From: Oasisia sp. SBJ-2009
Taxonomy: Eukaryota > Annelida > Polychaeta > Sabellida > Siboglinidae
DNA: 64,000 nucleotides
Reading direction: 5' to 3'
NCBI GenBank assembly: GCA_964017155.1
Contig: OZ024858.1
Coordinates: 21,592,157 to 21,656,156 of the forward strand
In this document: positions 20,345-33,520 of the stretch, piece by piece
How positions within the stretch are numbered: position 1 is the first letter of the stretch
How the letters are laid out: each line of letters opens with the position of its first letter
The notes under the pieces: generated by a model
Seen by the model: only the letters and a program-made list of their open reading frames with translations
Database searches by the model: none
What the model was told of the DNA's origin: nothing
Made by a program: the position numbers and the translations under genes

Positions 20345-22830
20345 TTTATTAAGTTTAAAGGGGAAAATAAGTCAATGTTTTGATCATATGGGATTAACAG
20401 AGTTAATAAAAAGTAACAACTTCCAACAACAATCATATTTTTAACGTCAGTGGTTTACCAGGAAAAAAATGTAGAACACATAGACATAGAAAGTCTACAG
20501 ACTACGCCATTTTAGAAAAAAAATTACGTCAGAGAATCGTCTTGGTCGGCGTGAACTGTGCATGCGTATTATTATATGTTATTTTCTAACCTAACCACGA
20601 AAACGACCGCCAACAGCCGCCAAACTTCTCCCCACATTTCTTACATACATATACATACACTACATTACAAAAAAATCATTTGTATTCCTCTAACGAAGAA
20701 AATTCACAAAAGAAACGCAAATCTTGGCGAACGGCAACTCGACAACTTCGACTACCGTAAACTCGCTATTATAAGTTAGCTTTACACAAAATACCGCTAG
20801 ATGGCGCGCGAATATTTATTAACCTTACTGCATTCGCACGCGCGAATTAGTTTAATTAATTATAAATAATATAATAATAATTAGCTGCATCACTATGATC
20901 TGCAGAAAATGTTAAACGGCAAACTAAGGCAACGCTTTGGTGATATGGGTCTAATAGAGTTGATCAAAAATAACAATTTAATATACAAATATATAATTTT
21001 ATTAGTTTATTTTATATAGCGCCAAATCCACAATTCTCTTCTCTTCTATTCAACATACTGTTATTAAAGTATATGCAATAATAAGAATGCTACCCACAGG
21101 TAATATTTAAAAATAAATATTAAAAATACATGTGTCTGCATAATTATCCAAAATTGCCTATTAGTTATAAAAGAAAAAGGAAATTGCGTGTTTTTTAATG
21201 ATGTCACATTGTTTATTTTATCAATATTTCTATAAACATCCCGCGTGTACTGCGAGCATGCAAGCTTATATTACATAAGCGATGTTTTAACAATAATAAC
21301 TAAAACAATAACATGTTAATATTACTGTTTTTAAATCCTTCTTTTTCTACCACCATAATATTTCCCATATATTCATATTCCTTTTTGCATTTTAGTGATT
21401 TATTGTTCCGATAATTAATAAAGTGTCTTGTCCAAAAATAATAATTATTACATATCTGGTGGTGGAAATGTCATTCATGAGTAGAACAAATAGCTTCAGT
21501 AATATGTTCTTATGCATAATGGTTGTGTATGTGATGAATGAAAATTATTATTACGTCGTATTTATTTTACTACTTTAATTATTTATTACTATTAACCATA
21601 CTTTTATATTCATTTATTACAATTGTTGTTATGTAATTTGTATGTTTATTTATGACTGATAGGTCAGCTTAGTTAATGATATAGAAACATGTATTTTCAC
21701 TATTTATTTTTAAATAATATTATCTGTGGGTAGTTTTCTCTTTATTGTACTTTTAATAGCATTATGTTGTGAAGCGCCACAAACAATTATGGATGTGGCG
21801 CTACATAAATAAAATATTATATTATAATAACAATTTTTGTTTGTTTATTTAATATCGCGCCACATCCAATTTAAAATTGTTAATGGCGTTTTACATACAT
21901 TAAAATGCTAAAAAACAAAAACACACCAGAAGAAAAAAACATAAATATACTAGAAACATATATGAACAATTATAAAAATAAAATATCGATATAAAAATAA
22001 TAAAACTTATAATTTCCTGCAAATCATAGTGATGATAATAATTAATTATTATATTATTTATAAGTAATTAAACTATTTCGCGCGTGTGAAGTAAAACAAT
22101 TAAATATTCGCAGTCAGAAACGCGGCGTCTAGCGGTATTTTGTGTAAAGCTTTTAAAAGCGATTTTATGGCACCGCTGGGCGGCCGAACAAGTTGTACTC
22201 GAGGTGTGCGCGTTTTTGTGTGTGAATTTTCTTTGTTAGAGGAATGCAAGAGAGTTTATTTCATAACATAGTGTATGCATATGTATGTAAGATATGTGAG
22301 GAGAAGTTTGGCGGCTGTTGGTGGTCGTTTTGATGGTTAGGTCAATCAAATCGGGTCGTCTAGGATCCGCGCTGTATCTGTGACTGTCCCAACGAATCCA
22401 CCGAAACACTGTTTCAGTTCTGCTCGATTCAAAGGTTAACAAGAAGACATCTTAGTGATACTGTCTTTCACTGTACTGTTACCATAAGCGTATGAGGAAC
22501 AGTGTGGCATATTGCTGTCGCGATTTCGTGGTAAACCGACGTAAGGCAACTTTTAGCGTACCGCTTGGCTCTCTGTTATGACAGCTGAACCAGCAGACGA
22601 CTCTCTGACGTATTACTTTTCCAAACTGCTGGGTTGTGATTGGTTGCAAGGTCCAAGATGGGCCGGTTCATGGAGTCGGTGATTTAGCTAGATTTTCCCA
22701 CTTTAAGAGGTAACCACTAAGGTGAAAAATTGGATTGTAGATGCAAATGATTAGCTAGTGTAAACTCTTTTAGGTGCATAACACTAAACTGTTGCCTTTT
22801 TTTCACTTTAAGAAAGCTGGACTTAAACTG
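20345..22830. mobile_element. DNA-transposon-like repeat, copy A
   Basis: The outer boundaries match those of copy B at 28250-30060. The left edge (tttaaagg.gaaaat) and the inverted right edge (cttaaagtgaaaaaaaggca) are alike over about 50 bases, including the tgatatggg.ctaatagagt motif, so they look like imperfect terminal inverted repeats starting with TTAAAG. Inside, 20560-20905 reappears inverted at 22020-22345 (aacagccgccaaacttctcc against its complement; also the gcgcgaatattta block), giving a second, nested pair of long inverted repeats. The core between them is very AT-rich and non-coding. No transposase is present, so it would be non-autonomous. Confidence 0.65.
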
Positions 22831-24990
22831 AAAAGTTAAAGCATCGATTTGAAGAAGATACTCGGAAAGAGTACATCTTTAATACGACCTATAAGGGCCA
22901 TATAATCTGCATATTTAATCAGGGTAAGAAATTAATTGTTAGACGATAACATGAACGCCGCAAGGCAGATAAAAATAATAAATTATTCGCCTAAATATTT
23001 TTTTCAAACATGTAGCACTGCACGTTTAATGAACGTTTATGAAATGACAGTCACCTACTCCAAGCAATGTTTAAGTCAATCTCTCTGATGAAGTGAAGCG
23101 AACGGTTGATGCCAAAAGTCGAGATGTGTATAATACGTGATAATATAGAACTGATATCAACTTTTTTGTGTAAAGTCGGGATGCGTATTTTTGGGTGAGA
23201 TGTTTCACTTTGTACAATTGCGAAAATGGCTACACACTCATTCCAACTTTTAAAGTGTGTCTTATTAATGTTTGTGAAATAGTTGTAAATATATATCGAT
23301 CTAAATGTGTAGTTGCGCAGGACGTGCGATGGCAGTGCAGTGGTATTTTACTATTTTCGTGCAGCATTCAATATGTAACGTAAAAAGCCAATGACTGGGG
23401 CGGAGCGCTCATGGAAGTTTCGGGAAGCCACGGTACGCCAGAGGACATGCGCTAGATACCGGACCTCGATCGTGGTCGCAGCATGTTAACCGCAGCCGAC
23501 TACGCCATGTGTAGGAACTCCTCTGGTACAGTACAGTTCTTTGTTGTCACATAGGATGACGTCGGTGAAAGTCAGCTGGCACTCGATGCATTGACGACTT
23601 CCACGACGGTGAAGGGCGCTATGACGACTCACGCAGCGGGGTGCGTCCAATTTGAGGTACTGATGGTGCGTGGTCATGGTGTTTCCATAGTGACCAATAT
23701 GTTCTTGGATGCCAGAGCAGGAAGAAACATGTACTGTTCCCACAACGTAGGCCAGGGCCTGTTGCCCAGGTAAACCAGCAGACATGGACAGAAGCAGGCG
23801 AAGACCCTCACTTCCAGGAGTTTCAGGGTTGATGATGACTGTGATGCCATCTATTATGTAGATGAAGAATAACGTGGTGTATAGGATGGCACAGTTCCAG
23901 TGAACTGCTTTCATCCAGTGGCAGGGAAAGTGAAACGATAAAAGTGGCCCGTGCCCGAGAATGTCTATGACACTGCTCTGGATGATATCTTCATGCCTCA
24001 TGTCCCTGTATCGTACACCACCGGAAGAGGGAAGCGGGCTCAGTACACCCTGGCCGCTAGTCTTCGCGACAGTATTGTTGTAGCTCACCACCGTTATATT
24101 TGACTAGTGATCATATGAACCCCTAAACAGGTAATGGTGTAATGTGTACAGGAATATAATACACAAAACAAAACATTTTATGAAACAAACCCGCAAAAAA
24201 ATATAAGTAATACTCTGAGTTCGCAGAAATCGCATAAAAAGGAATTTATATCATAGATAATCCATATTTCATATTCAGTATGCCATTTGAATAAACCGAT
24301 AACTGTCCATATCATAGCGTATCTCCGTTTCGTACGTGACAATTTGTTTTAGGTACCAATTTACAAAAGGCTATAACTATGCCAAAACTGAAGCAATTCG
24401 TGGGCCGTTTGAAGTGATGGTGTCAACACATGTCCACATCCATGGAAAAGAAGGAAACAGAAAGATTATTTATTTGTTAACCTTTGATTGGGACCAATTG
24501 ATGCAAAGTCACAAATCTCACCCATATGGGGTACGGTATGTAAGCAAAATTATATAGAATAATGTTTTTATGAAATACTAATTAAGACAATAAACGAACA
24601 TGTCATGGTAATAATTGATGTGTAAAGTTCAATCATTATAATGATGAAGATTCAGTATAATCGTGACCATTTGCTTTGCAAAACGTCCGTCGGTATCAAG
24701 TGATGAAATTAATGGCGGCCACACATGTGCGTTCAATCGTACCTTTCGTTGAAATACCTGTTTCAAAAGATTATATTTATGACAAAACATAAAATACGTT
24801 AAAGTGACAAATGTGTGGAGTAATGTTTGATATAGGAGCTGTCATGCAGCAACAGAGATGTAATTCACACATATGTCGGTTAGCAACATTGCTGGCAAAG
24901 GCAAATCTCGGAGATGTTTCGTTATTAACACCGACGGAGCCCATAGGGTATGTAAGTCTCGCGCGCGAAAACGAGGCTGGGGGCAGGAGG
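22831..24990. other. no gene recognised
   Basis: Contains a 201-codon minus-strand frame at 23486-24091 with one hydrophobic stretch (WNCAILYTTLFFIYIIDGIT) but no family I recognise, no repeats and no clear splice sites. I do not call it a gene. The rest is AT-rich intergenic sequence. Confidence 0.4.
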
Positions 24991-25159
24991 TCCATATTCT
25001 CCATGTTAACGTATAGGACTTCGTTTTGTTTTTGGTTGTAATAATCGAACGGTTCCAGTCTAACTATTTCAGTTATACTGTCCGAAGGATTATTACAAGC
25101 AGAAGCAGTGAAACACTTTGCCGGTGACAATGATCACGGAAATCATGAATTTTAATCGA

Positions 25160-25335
25160 TTATAATGGTGGTTGCCATGGCAATAGCGGCAAGTACTTGG
25201 GTTTGGCGATCTTGACTAATAATGAAAAGTGCCATTTTTCGCGTAGTACAACCTGTTTGGGGCAAACTTACACATGTGTTATGATTACGCGAATTTAGAC
25301 AACTTGTCAGATATAAGTGCTTATCGAAACCACAA
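25160..25335 (+). repeat. dispersed repeat, inverted partner at 44385-44545
   Basis: About 160 bases containing gccatggcaatagcggc, tttggcgatcttgacta, gtacaacctg.ttggggcaaa and gacaacttgtcagatat. The reverse complement of 44385-44545 has the same landmarks in the same order with about 80 percent agreement by eye. No coding content. Confidence 0.7.
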
Positions 25336-26985
25336 TGTACAGCAATGTAAAATGCAAATCCCGTAAACTATTTTATTGTGTATTATTCTTGTAACCAGTC
25401 CCCAATTGTCTCGCTTAGACCCCAATGAGCTCCAATCGCGCGTAGTCACGCCATTTATCGTGACACACTTACGGGCCCTATTAACACCATTCAGCAACAC
25501 GCCTGACGATGTGGCAAGGGCGACTTGACTCTCTGGACGCCAACGTGCACAAGAACAGAACGACCCAGAGAGTTATGACCGTAGTTGTTGGCAGACCATG
25601 CATCATCTCCTGGTCTGCAAGTTGATGGTGAGTGTGTGCTCTGCATTCGACATTACGATGGCCAATGATACTGCCAAATACTGGGAGCAAATCATAGAGA
25701 CTGGTGGAAAGACACGAATGAATGAATACATGTATTAATGAAGTCTGGACATATTTTCTTATCTGAACCTTGTTTTTCAATCAGATAACTATTCAGGAAC
25801 CGTTATAGACTTCAGTCCAGCCAGCCTATAATGTACGCAAGACCAATCGCTCTCTGCTATATCTCTAGCATTGTGTTTGGCAGCCAATGGGTTTGCCACA
25901 CTCTAGCAGATAAAGTGTCATAAAATGTTCGTAATAATGAAATATTCACATATTATTTGTTGGCCAAGTTCGTTTACTTTAATATTTCTGGAATAAAATA
26001 CCCCATCTGATACATACGCTTTTTCAAAATCCCTGTGGAAGACTGTCTCTTACAATACATATATGATGAGTATTGAAAAAGAGTAAAGATGCTGCATTGC
26101 CCTCATGCCTCAGGATGGTGACTGAACATTAGTTATGCCCGGAGCTGGGTCTGTCAGTTAATTCCAAGTATACAATTGTAAAGCAGGCTATAGTTCTGAC
26201 CACTTTGTCACATTTTGTCACATAATTCTTAAAATGTCATAAAATGTCACAGAATTTCAGGCAAGCAAGTTTTGTCACTGAACGTCACTATGTCACAGGC
26301 AATCCATTATCTGGGCAAAGCATGTGTCACGAACTACGACGAATGGAGCAGCAATCATTATAGGACGTTGACTTATTCGTGCCCTTCAGACGCTTCGTCG
26401 CTGTATTCCTTACTTTAAAAAGCGGGTCCCAGTGATAATCAAGAAATCTACATTCGGCTACGTTGTAGGCAGGTACATGAGCCTTTAGAGACGGGTAAAT
26501 TACCCATGTCCCGGATGTATGGAATACTACTACGTAAACATAATATTGCATTGATAAGATTAAGACAGTGTTAGGTACCTTTGCGTAGAAGTAACCCGAT
26601 ATTAAAAAAGAAATCGTGATGGTACGTTATACATGAGGATTGAAAATAAAACTACAACGATCAGCGTTGCGTGACAACCGATGACCGGAAAGAGTATTAC
26701 AGGCGACACATCGCCTTTGTCTTCCATGATTCATCGACATCTTTCATCGACATTTGTACTCGTTGTTTTATGAGAAACGACGACACTCGGTTGCAGTCTT
26801 ATTGAACCTGGTGATTTTCCTTTGACATTTAACATTCCACGAGGTGTGATTCACCCAAAATGGTGATGAAAACACCATCCCTGTAATCGAATGAGCTAAA
26901 ATCATGGACAATGACATGGGGACAGATGCGTAAGTTCTCGTTAACAATCGCTCAAAACAAACCGGAAACGAGAATCACTTACGTG
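25336..26985. other. no gene recognised
   Basis: AT-rich. A short stretch at 26200-26300 repeats tgtcaca/aatgtca several times (cattttgtcacataattctt, aaaatgtcataaaatgtcac), a degenerate tandem. ORFs at 25481-25780 and 26327-26551 show no recognisable content. Confidence 0.4.
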
Positions 26986-26989
26986 CCCT

Positions 26990-28085
26990 ATTGGTAATTT
27001 TTCAAAGATTTATTTGGCTGTGGACAACTGGATCTTTCCGTGAAAATGGACTCCGACCGAGTAAAACGCAGTTAGTGAGTTTTACTTATTTATTATGTAT
27101 TGCGTGCATCTTGATAAATAACCATTTAAACCAATTTGTTGACCACACAAAAAATGGTAAAATCAACATCCCGACGATCACAGGTCCGATACATCACACT
27201 GTCCCCCTTGGTAGACATTGCAACAAATGCTCCCCCCCCCCCGTGTTTGATGATGATAACAATGACAATGAATAATTATAATTAATGGTTGTAAATCAAT
27301 AACATAAAAGATTACTTTGTCCGTCTTGGTATTCATTCATGCTGACCAAACAGAGAAATGATGCAATTTATAACGCGACTGCGGTCAACAACCGGTTGAC
27401 CAATTTTGTCCGGTCGATCACTCTGTCCGCCCTGGTGGGCACTGCAACAAAAAATACCCGTGTTTTATGATATGATGATAATGATAATAAAATAAATAAT
27501 AATAAAAGTAATCCAGACTAATTAGTTATTATAACTGGTTATAATCATGTTAAAAAAATCAATCCGAATGTCTTAATTTAAATAATTTAAAACAATTCGT
27601 TGACGAAACAGAATACTGATCAAGTCAACATCCCGACGACCACCCGGACGGTACGTCACACTGTCCAACTTCGTAAGCATCACCACGGATGCCGCCCTGT
27701 TTAATGATGATAGCAATCAGGTGGTTTAAGCGAGATGTGGCGTCAATTTGCTGCAGGATCCGGAAACCTCAAAACGATCAGCTGGTGCATCTTTTGCCTT
27801 CTGCTGATCCATGCAGCATCTGAATATGTTCCGTTCATCTCCAAGAGCAACAACGCCGAAATATATCAATATCGACGCCGAACCTATCGCCATTATAGCC
27901 ATTAGAGATGATGAAGTCAGTGCGAAAATTTGACTTTTCAAAGACATATTTGGCTGTGGACAACTGGATCTTTCCATTTAAACCAATTTGGTGACCGCAC
28001 AAGAAATGGTAAAATCAACAAAACCCGAAGATCACAGGTCCGATACATCATACTATTCACCTTAGTAGACATTGCAACAACTACA
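26990..28085. repeat. four diverged copies of a local module of about 130 bp
   Basis: The landmark pattern (caatttgttgac..aca, aaaatcaacatcccgacgatca, cacactgtcc, ttggtagacattgcaacaa) occurs at 27125-27280, 27378-27490, 27588-27720 and 27975-28085. Copies 1 and 4 also share an upstream segment (tttggctgtggacaactgga at about 27006 and 27949). All copies have the same orientation and differ by many substitutions, so this is an old local duplication series. Several copies are followed by a gatgata run. Confidence 0.7.
27726..27977 (-). CDS. possible exon or short ORF with a membrane segment
   Basis: An 83-codon frame with one clear hydrophobic helix (SSSLMAIMAIGSASILIYFG), an acidic turn (GDERN) and a hydrophilic tail with Cys pairs (FRCCMDQQK). 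A possible splice acceptor or start lies in the duplicated module just upstream. It lies between module copies 3 and 4 and has higher GC content and better codon balance than its surroundings. It could be a piece of a multi-exon membrane protein, or chance. I do not recognise it. Confidence 0.25.
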   Translation of the reverse strand: MERSSCPQPNMSLKSQIFALTSSSLMAIMAIGSASILIYFGVVALGDERNIFRCCMDQQKAKDAPADRFEVSGSCSKLTPHLA

Positions 28086-28086
28086 T

Positions 28087-28090
28087 ACGT

Positions 28091-28179
<89 letters not shown>

Positions 28180-28186
28180 TGTGTGT
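28087..28186. repeat. (GT)n then (GTGC)n microsatellite
   Basis: A run of gt repeats changes at about 28132 to cgtg units and ends with gtgtgt near 28186. Confidence 0.95.
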
Positions 28187-28249
28187 TATTTGTCAAGAAA
28201 TCGTCTTTTTAATTGATTACACAAACATATGATCGGGACACACGATTTT

Positions 28250-30060
28250 GTTAAAGGGAAAAAATGGCTAGGGTTTGGTGATATGGGCCTAATAGAGCTA
28301 AGAAAAACTAACACTTTCCAACCTCAATCACATTTTTAACGTGAGCGGTTTAGCAGAAAACAATTTTGAACACATAGAATAGAAAGTTTATGGATAACTC
28401 CATTTTAGAAAAACAGTGACATATCGGAGGACCCGCCACTGATAGGCCAGTGGCTGTCGTACTACTTCTTGGCAACTCCGTCGGGTGGCGCTGTGACTTT
28501 ACGCTCACAAAAGAGCTTAAATAATACGGATGATTTTCTTATTCTTCGTCTGACGGAAATAGCACGGATTCAGAAGTGGCTGGATATAGATTTCAGCCAC
28601 AAAGACAAAGGCCTGTGCTGTCACACAGACCAGATGTCCGTGGTGGTGAAGACCCAAGGGAAATAGAAATGACGAGAAGAGAAACAACCAGTCCCGAGAC
28701 GGCATCGTCTGGTGTCAACAATGACATGTACTGTCCAACCTAACTATGAAAACGACCGCCAGCAGCCGCCAAACTTCTCCTCACTTGTCTTACATACATA
28801 TACATGCACTATGTTATAAAATAAAATCACTTGCATTCCTCTAGCGAAGAAAATTCACAAAAGCAACTCGATCGCAGATCCCAATAGCAACTCAAGCTCT
28901 TCGACCTCGGAGACTGCGGTTACCGTAACATCGCTACAAAAGTTAGCTTTACACGAAATAACGTTAGGCGGCGCGGTGGTGCGCGCGAATATTTATAAAC
29001 TTTATTATTTACTGCATTCGCACACACGAAATAGTTTAATTATTCAAGTAATATAGTAATCATTAATTATTATCATTACCAAGATCTTCAGAAAATGTTA
29101 AGTTTTCTTATAATATAATTATAATATTTTATTTCATATAGCGCCAACTCCATATTTGTTTGTGGCACTTCACAATGTAATGTTATTAAAATAGATGCTA
29201 CCCACAGGTAATATTAAAAAAAAACATTGTCTATTACCCAGGTAGTCATAAAAGAGGTATGGAAATTACGTGTAGTTCGATGATTTCACATTGTTTATTT
29301 TAAGAATATTTCTATCCCGCGCGTACTGCAAGCTATTATTATATAAACGATGTTTTTTTAACAATAATAACTAAACAATAACATATAATATTATAATTTT
29401 AACCTTTTTCTACCACCATATATTTCCCATATTATATTCATATTGTGTTTAGATTTCAGTGATTTATTGTCCCGATAATTAATACAGTGTCTTGTCGTTA
29501 CTGGTGGTAGAAATATAATTCATAAGTAGAAAAATATATAGCTTCAGTAATATTTTCTTATGCATAATGTGTGTATGTGCTGAATGAAAATTATAGTTAC
29601 GTCGTAATTATTTTACCATTTTAATAATTTATTACCTTTACCTTAATTTATCACTATTGTTGTTATGGAATTTGTATGGGTTCTTTTTTAATACTGATAG
29701 GTCACAAGCGTATGAGGAACCGTGTGGCATATTGCTGTCGCGATTTTGTTGTAAACCGACGTAAGGCACTTTTAGCGAACCGCTTGGCTCTCTGATATGA
29801 CAGCTGAACCAACAGACGACTCCGCGACGTATTACTTTTCCAAAGTGCTGATAGAAGCTGGGTTGTGATTGGTTGCAAGAACCAAGATGGGCCCGTTCAT
29901 GGTGTCGGTGATTTAGCTAGATTTTCCCACTTTAAGACCACTTTCTGAGAAACCACTAATGTGAAAAATTTGATTGTAGATGGAAATGATTAACTTGTGT
30001 AAACTCTTTTAGGTGCATAACACCAAACTGTTGCCTTTTTTCACTTTAAGGAAACGGTTC
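28250..30060. mobile_element. DNA-transposon-like repeat, copy B
   Basis: Matches copy A (20345-22830) at its left part (aactttccaac, catttttaacgtgagcggtt, ctccattttagaaaaa at 28310-28410), in the aacagccgccaaact-type block (28750), in the AT-rich core (tagcgcca, gctacccacaggtaatatt at 29190-29215, cacattgtttattttaa at 29288) and at its right part (caagcgtatgaggaaccgtg, gtgatttagctagattttcc, aactgttgcctttttt at 29703-30045). The inverted second half seen in copy A (about 21800-22345) is missing here. It ends in the same TTAAAG-type inverted terminus. Non-coding. Confidence 0.65.
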
Positions 30061-30712
30061 CAAATTGCATGCGTGTTCTTTTCAACTGGCAATACTAAAT
30101 TATACAGTATGAAATGTATCGAAATGTGTTCTCCTTTGTGCTATGTAAATATTATGGTGTGCTATGACAGCTGAAACATTTAGTATTTGTTGTCGTCGTG
30201 TGAGTGTATATTCCGGTTGCTCGTATTTAAACTGCATCGCTCACGATCTCATTGATTGGTCACGTGGCACCCTGTCAAAGGAGGAGACAGTGAAGGGGAC
30301 AATGACTGACGTTGCTGTGTCACTTTTTATAGATAGATAACTGCAGAACATGTGTAGCTAAGAAGATGAGATGACGGTATGTGTCGGTTTTCAGTGGCGG
30401 CGAAAACGCATAGGCCGCTATAGCAACCATCGGCGCCGAACACTCATATTTACCATCATGGTTGTTATACCAGACGAAAATTATTTCGTTGCCAAATCTC
30501 TGAAAGGAAACTACAATAAGAAGAAATCTAGTCTTAAGAGGTTTTAGTAATGTATAGGAATTCGAAGCATGCGATAACAAGACAAAAATGAAGATAAATG
30601 GTATATCTTAGGCGGCAAGCGAGGAAACAGAGTAGAATGAAACAAGTAATGATACACAATCTGAGACAGTCCTGCATATTATTCCAACGAATCCGTCTTG
30701 GTCAAAAGTATA

Positions 30713-30768
30713 CTCACCCTTAATCCAATCATATACTTATATAAGTATATGATTGGATTAAGGGTGAG
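30713..30768. repeat. perfect 56-bp palindrome
   Basis: Two 28-base arms (30713-30740 and 30741-30768) are exact reverse complements with no spacer. The centre is cttatataag and the outer ends are ctcaccctt / aagggtgag. It would extrude as a long hairpin. Confidence 0.95.
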
Positions 30769-31399
30769 CATAATTTCAGAACTACGTTTTTGTATGTCCC
30801 CCTTTTCCTCCGGCACAACCGATAAATAATGTCCGCTCCCTTTCAAGTGCATTGTTAACATTTGAAATGTATTACAATGTAATGTTTTTATTTTATTTTA
30901 AGTAGTATACATAACGGGTGGGTTCTCATAGAATTGGAAAATTGTGGTTGATTTATTGCAGACAATGTAAGATGTAACACAAGCACGAATTCTTAGATAT
31001 TATTATAAACACTGGCGTAAATCCTCGAGGTCATGAATGATACGACTGACACACTTCAGAAGTTCAGTCGACATTCTACTGTAATCTACAGTACGGCGTG
31101 ACAAATGCAGGCTACTATTGTTAATTTCCTCGTTTGATTTGTCATGTGTCATTTATGTTCCGTTGTTCACTGCGAAGTATCCATGAGTATGCAAAGTAAT
31201 TATGTCAATGTTCCCTTAGTTTTCCACACAAAAATCAACACATTTCACAACTGCGAAGGTCTTCTCCATCATCCACATCTTTTAATAGTTAGAAGTTGAT
31301 AATGTTTATACGTACTTGCAGGTTTATTATCTTCGTCAACATGAGAGTTCAATTCGGTCGCTTCTGTATTTGAATACAACAGCGTCATTATGTCAAACT

Positions 31400-31560
31400 A
31401 ACTCCCTCTTTAGCACTCTGTTGAGCATATGCTCAAGGCGGCGTACTCAGTTGAGTGGGTACTCAAGAAATGATATACCCACCGTGAGCATGAGATGTGA
31501 GTTTGAGCACGAGTACCGAGTACGGTTTTGTAACCTCGACCCCCTGATAATACACGATAG
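31400..31560 (-). repeat. GAGTAC/GAGCAT-rich repeat, related to 43740-43930
   Basis: Dense in gagtac, gagcatatgctc and similar near-palindromic words. Its reverse complement (ttacaaaaccgtactcggtac followed by gtgctcaaa) matches the start of the plus-strand segment at 43737 (ttacgaaaccgtactcgtta). The 43 kb copy is followed by a PIF/Harbinger transposase fragment, so this could be the terminal region of the same family. Confidence 0.6.
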
Positions 31561-33174
31561 GGAGGTTTCGAGGCTGGTTTGCAGATTCCTACCGTAGTTT
31601 ACCAACGCTGGCCACGGTCTTCACATGTTTGATTTTTCAATGGTCGAATTAGTTCAACGCAATTCAGTAATTAAGATAGGCAAATACCCCGTGGCGCCTC
31701 TGTTCTGACATAGTACGTAACATTAATTATGCAGAATTTACATGACGTTCGTTCTTATCGCACTGTTTTTTTTCTCGGAGGAACCATTTTTTATTGCATG
31801 TTAAAGGTAGAAGATGTTGACACCACATCGTTGGAAGAATATGCCATTGAAAGGAAATAATCGAAGGTTTATGAGCGCCACAAGGACATTTTGAACATGA
31901 GATTGGTACCATTGCTTCAACTGCGTCCACCGTGTTTGTGTTTGATAGTCGATTTTCATAAGGCAGTAATTAATTATTTGTGCAAGGTTGCTTTTATTTG
32001 TTAACAATATGCACCAGACACGACATTCAGCAGACTTAGGGAGACATTGCAAATCAGGTGCTGAAAGACCCAAATAAGACAGGTGGGTTGCAGTCAGCTA
32101 CCATCCGCTCAAGTAGTAGCCCCATGCAACGTCCAGTGTCGTTGTGCGCGAACAATGGCCATGATATGACATTCAAGAGATGAGTGAATGGTGTATTTTT
32201 TACTAAACAAGGCGAATTTAAATTTCGATTTCACTACTTAATCTTGACAGTTGTTATATTGTGCGATTGTGTTGAAGCAACATGGTCATTCAATTGTTAT
32301 TATTTAGTTTTCGAATTTACATGTACACGTGAGTTGCGATGCTGTCGTGTTATCGGTATAGCGCGTGCTCTAATTCTGCGACCGACCGTGTTGACACGAT
32401 ATGCGCTGCTAGCTTCCAGAATATACCAAGGACACAATGTATTTATGATTACTAACGGTAAGTTGTTCAGAGTCTGTCGTAAATTAAAAACCTTCTGCAA
32501 CGTCACGATCATTATATTGGACTGAACCCGTCGATAGCGAATCGCTGGCTCCAATACTCGAGTCTACGCCGTATGTTCAGAGCGCACCAATCGTTTTGGA
32601 CCAAATCCACCGCAGATAACTTACCCCATTACAACCACTACCACCACTACGACCACTACCACCACAAGTACCACTACCATCCCAGTAACCAGTGGCTTCG
32701 GCTAGTACGTCCATTCGTGTCCAGTCTACATATTCGTGGGTCAGCACGATGTAATACCTGTCATAAACAGGTATATATGTTCACAGTTGTTTAGTATTGC
32801 AACGAGTCGACCGTACATGGTTTTCAGATTAGAGCAAGCACGGATCAGCATAATTGCCCCGCATGATGCTTGTGGACGGGAGAACTGTTATTTGTCTGTT
32901 CGAGTTACGTATATGTATTACTTGTATTTCGCAACAGAACAACGAATGCAACACCACGATTAAAGAGTAAATATGCTTATTTGGTTCAATAAAAACTGTG
33001 GCAAACATCTGATAATGCCTTATGCAGCACATGTTGTATTTTTGGGATGACGTGATCTCGTTTATCGGTGGATGTTATTGTTCGTGTACAACCTTAGCCC
33101 GAAAATAAATGTGATGGCTTTTTGCTAACCATTCAAGCATATGGTTGTTCTGATGTACAAACATATTTAGAATT

Positions 33175-33250
33175 AGCATTAGTTTAGGGTTAGAATTAGG
33201 TTGATGGTTAGATTAAGGGTTTCGATTGGGTTTACGGTTACGGTGAAGGT
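33175..33250. repeat. degenerate TTAGGG-like interstitial repeat
   Basis: Reads tagggttagaattaggttga, then tggttagattaagggttt. About nine loosely TTAGGG-like words occur in about 70 bases, none in perfect array. It may be an old interstitial telomeric tract or chance T/A/G-rich sequence. Confidence 0.35.
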
Positions 33251-33498
33251 ATTCTTGACAAAACGCCATCACCGAAAAGAAATCCATGGCCGCTACAACA
33301 TAACAGTGAATACAATTTGTGGAAATAACCTTAGCCCATTTACTCTGACATTAACAACACCAACAACCTATTTCAACGTATTCGATGTAAAATGCTCGTT
33401 CACTATTAATGAAAGAAAACACTTTCGAAATGTTTAGATCAGTCACATGCCTTGCTGCAGATGGTGTGACGAGCTGCGTCATTCCTGCGATGCGCATG

Positions 33499-33520
33499 CT
33501 TTAATATTATAATATTAAAG
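33499..33520. repeat. perfect 22-bp AT-rich palindrome
   Basis: Two 11-base arms around the centre 33509/33510, all A/T except the outermost C and G. Small and of uncertain meaning. Confidence 0.8.

Noticed and set aside
23486..24091. 201-codon minus-strand ORF as a gene
   Set aside because: Apart from one hydrophobic stretch it has no recognisable content, repeats or splice context; kept only as a remark.
33175..33250. True telomere or chromosome end
   Set aside because: The TTAGGG-like words are degenerate and short, and unique sequence continues on both sides.
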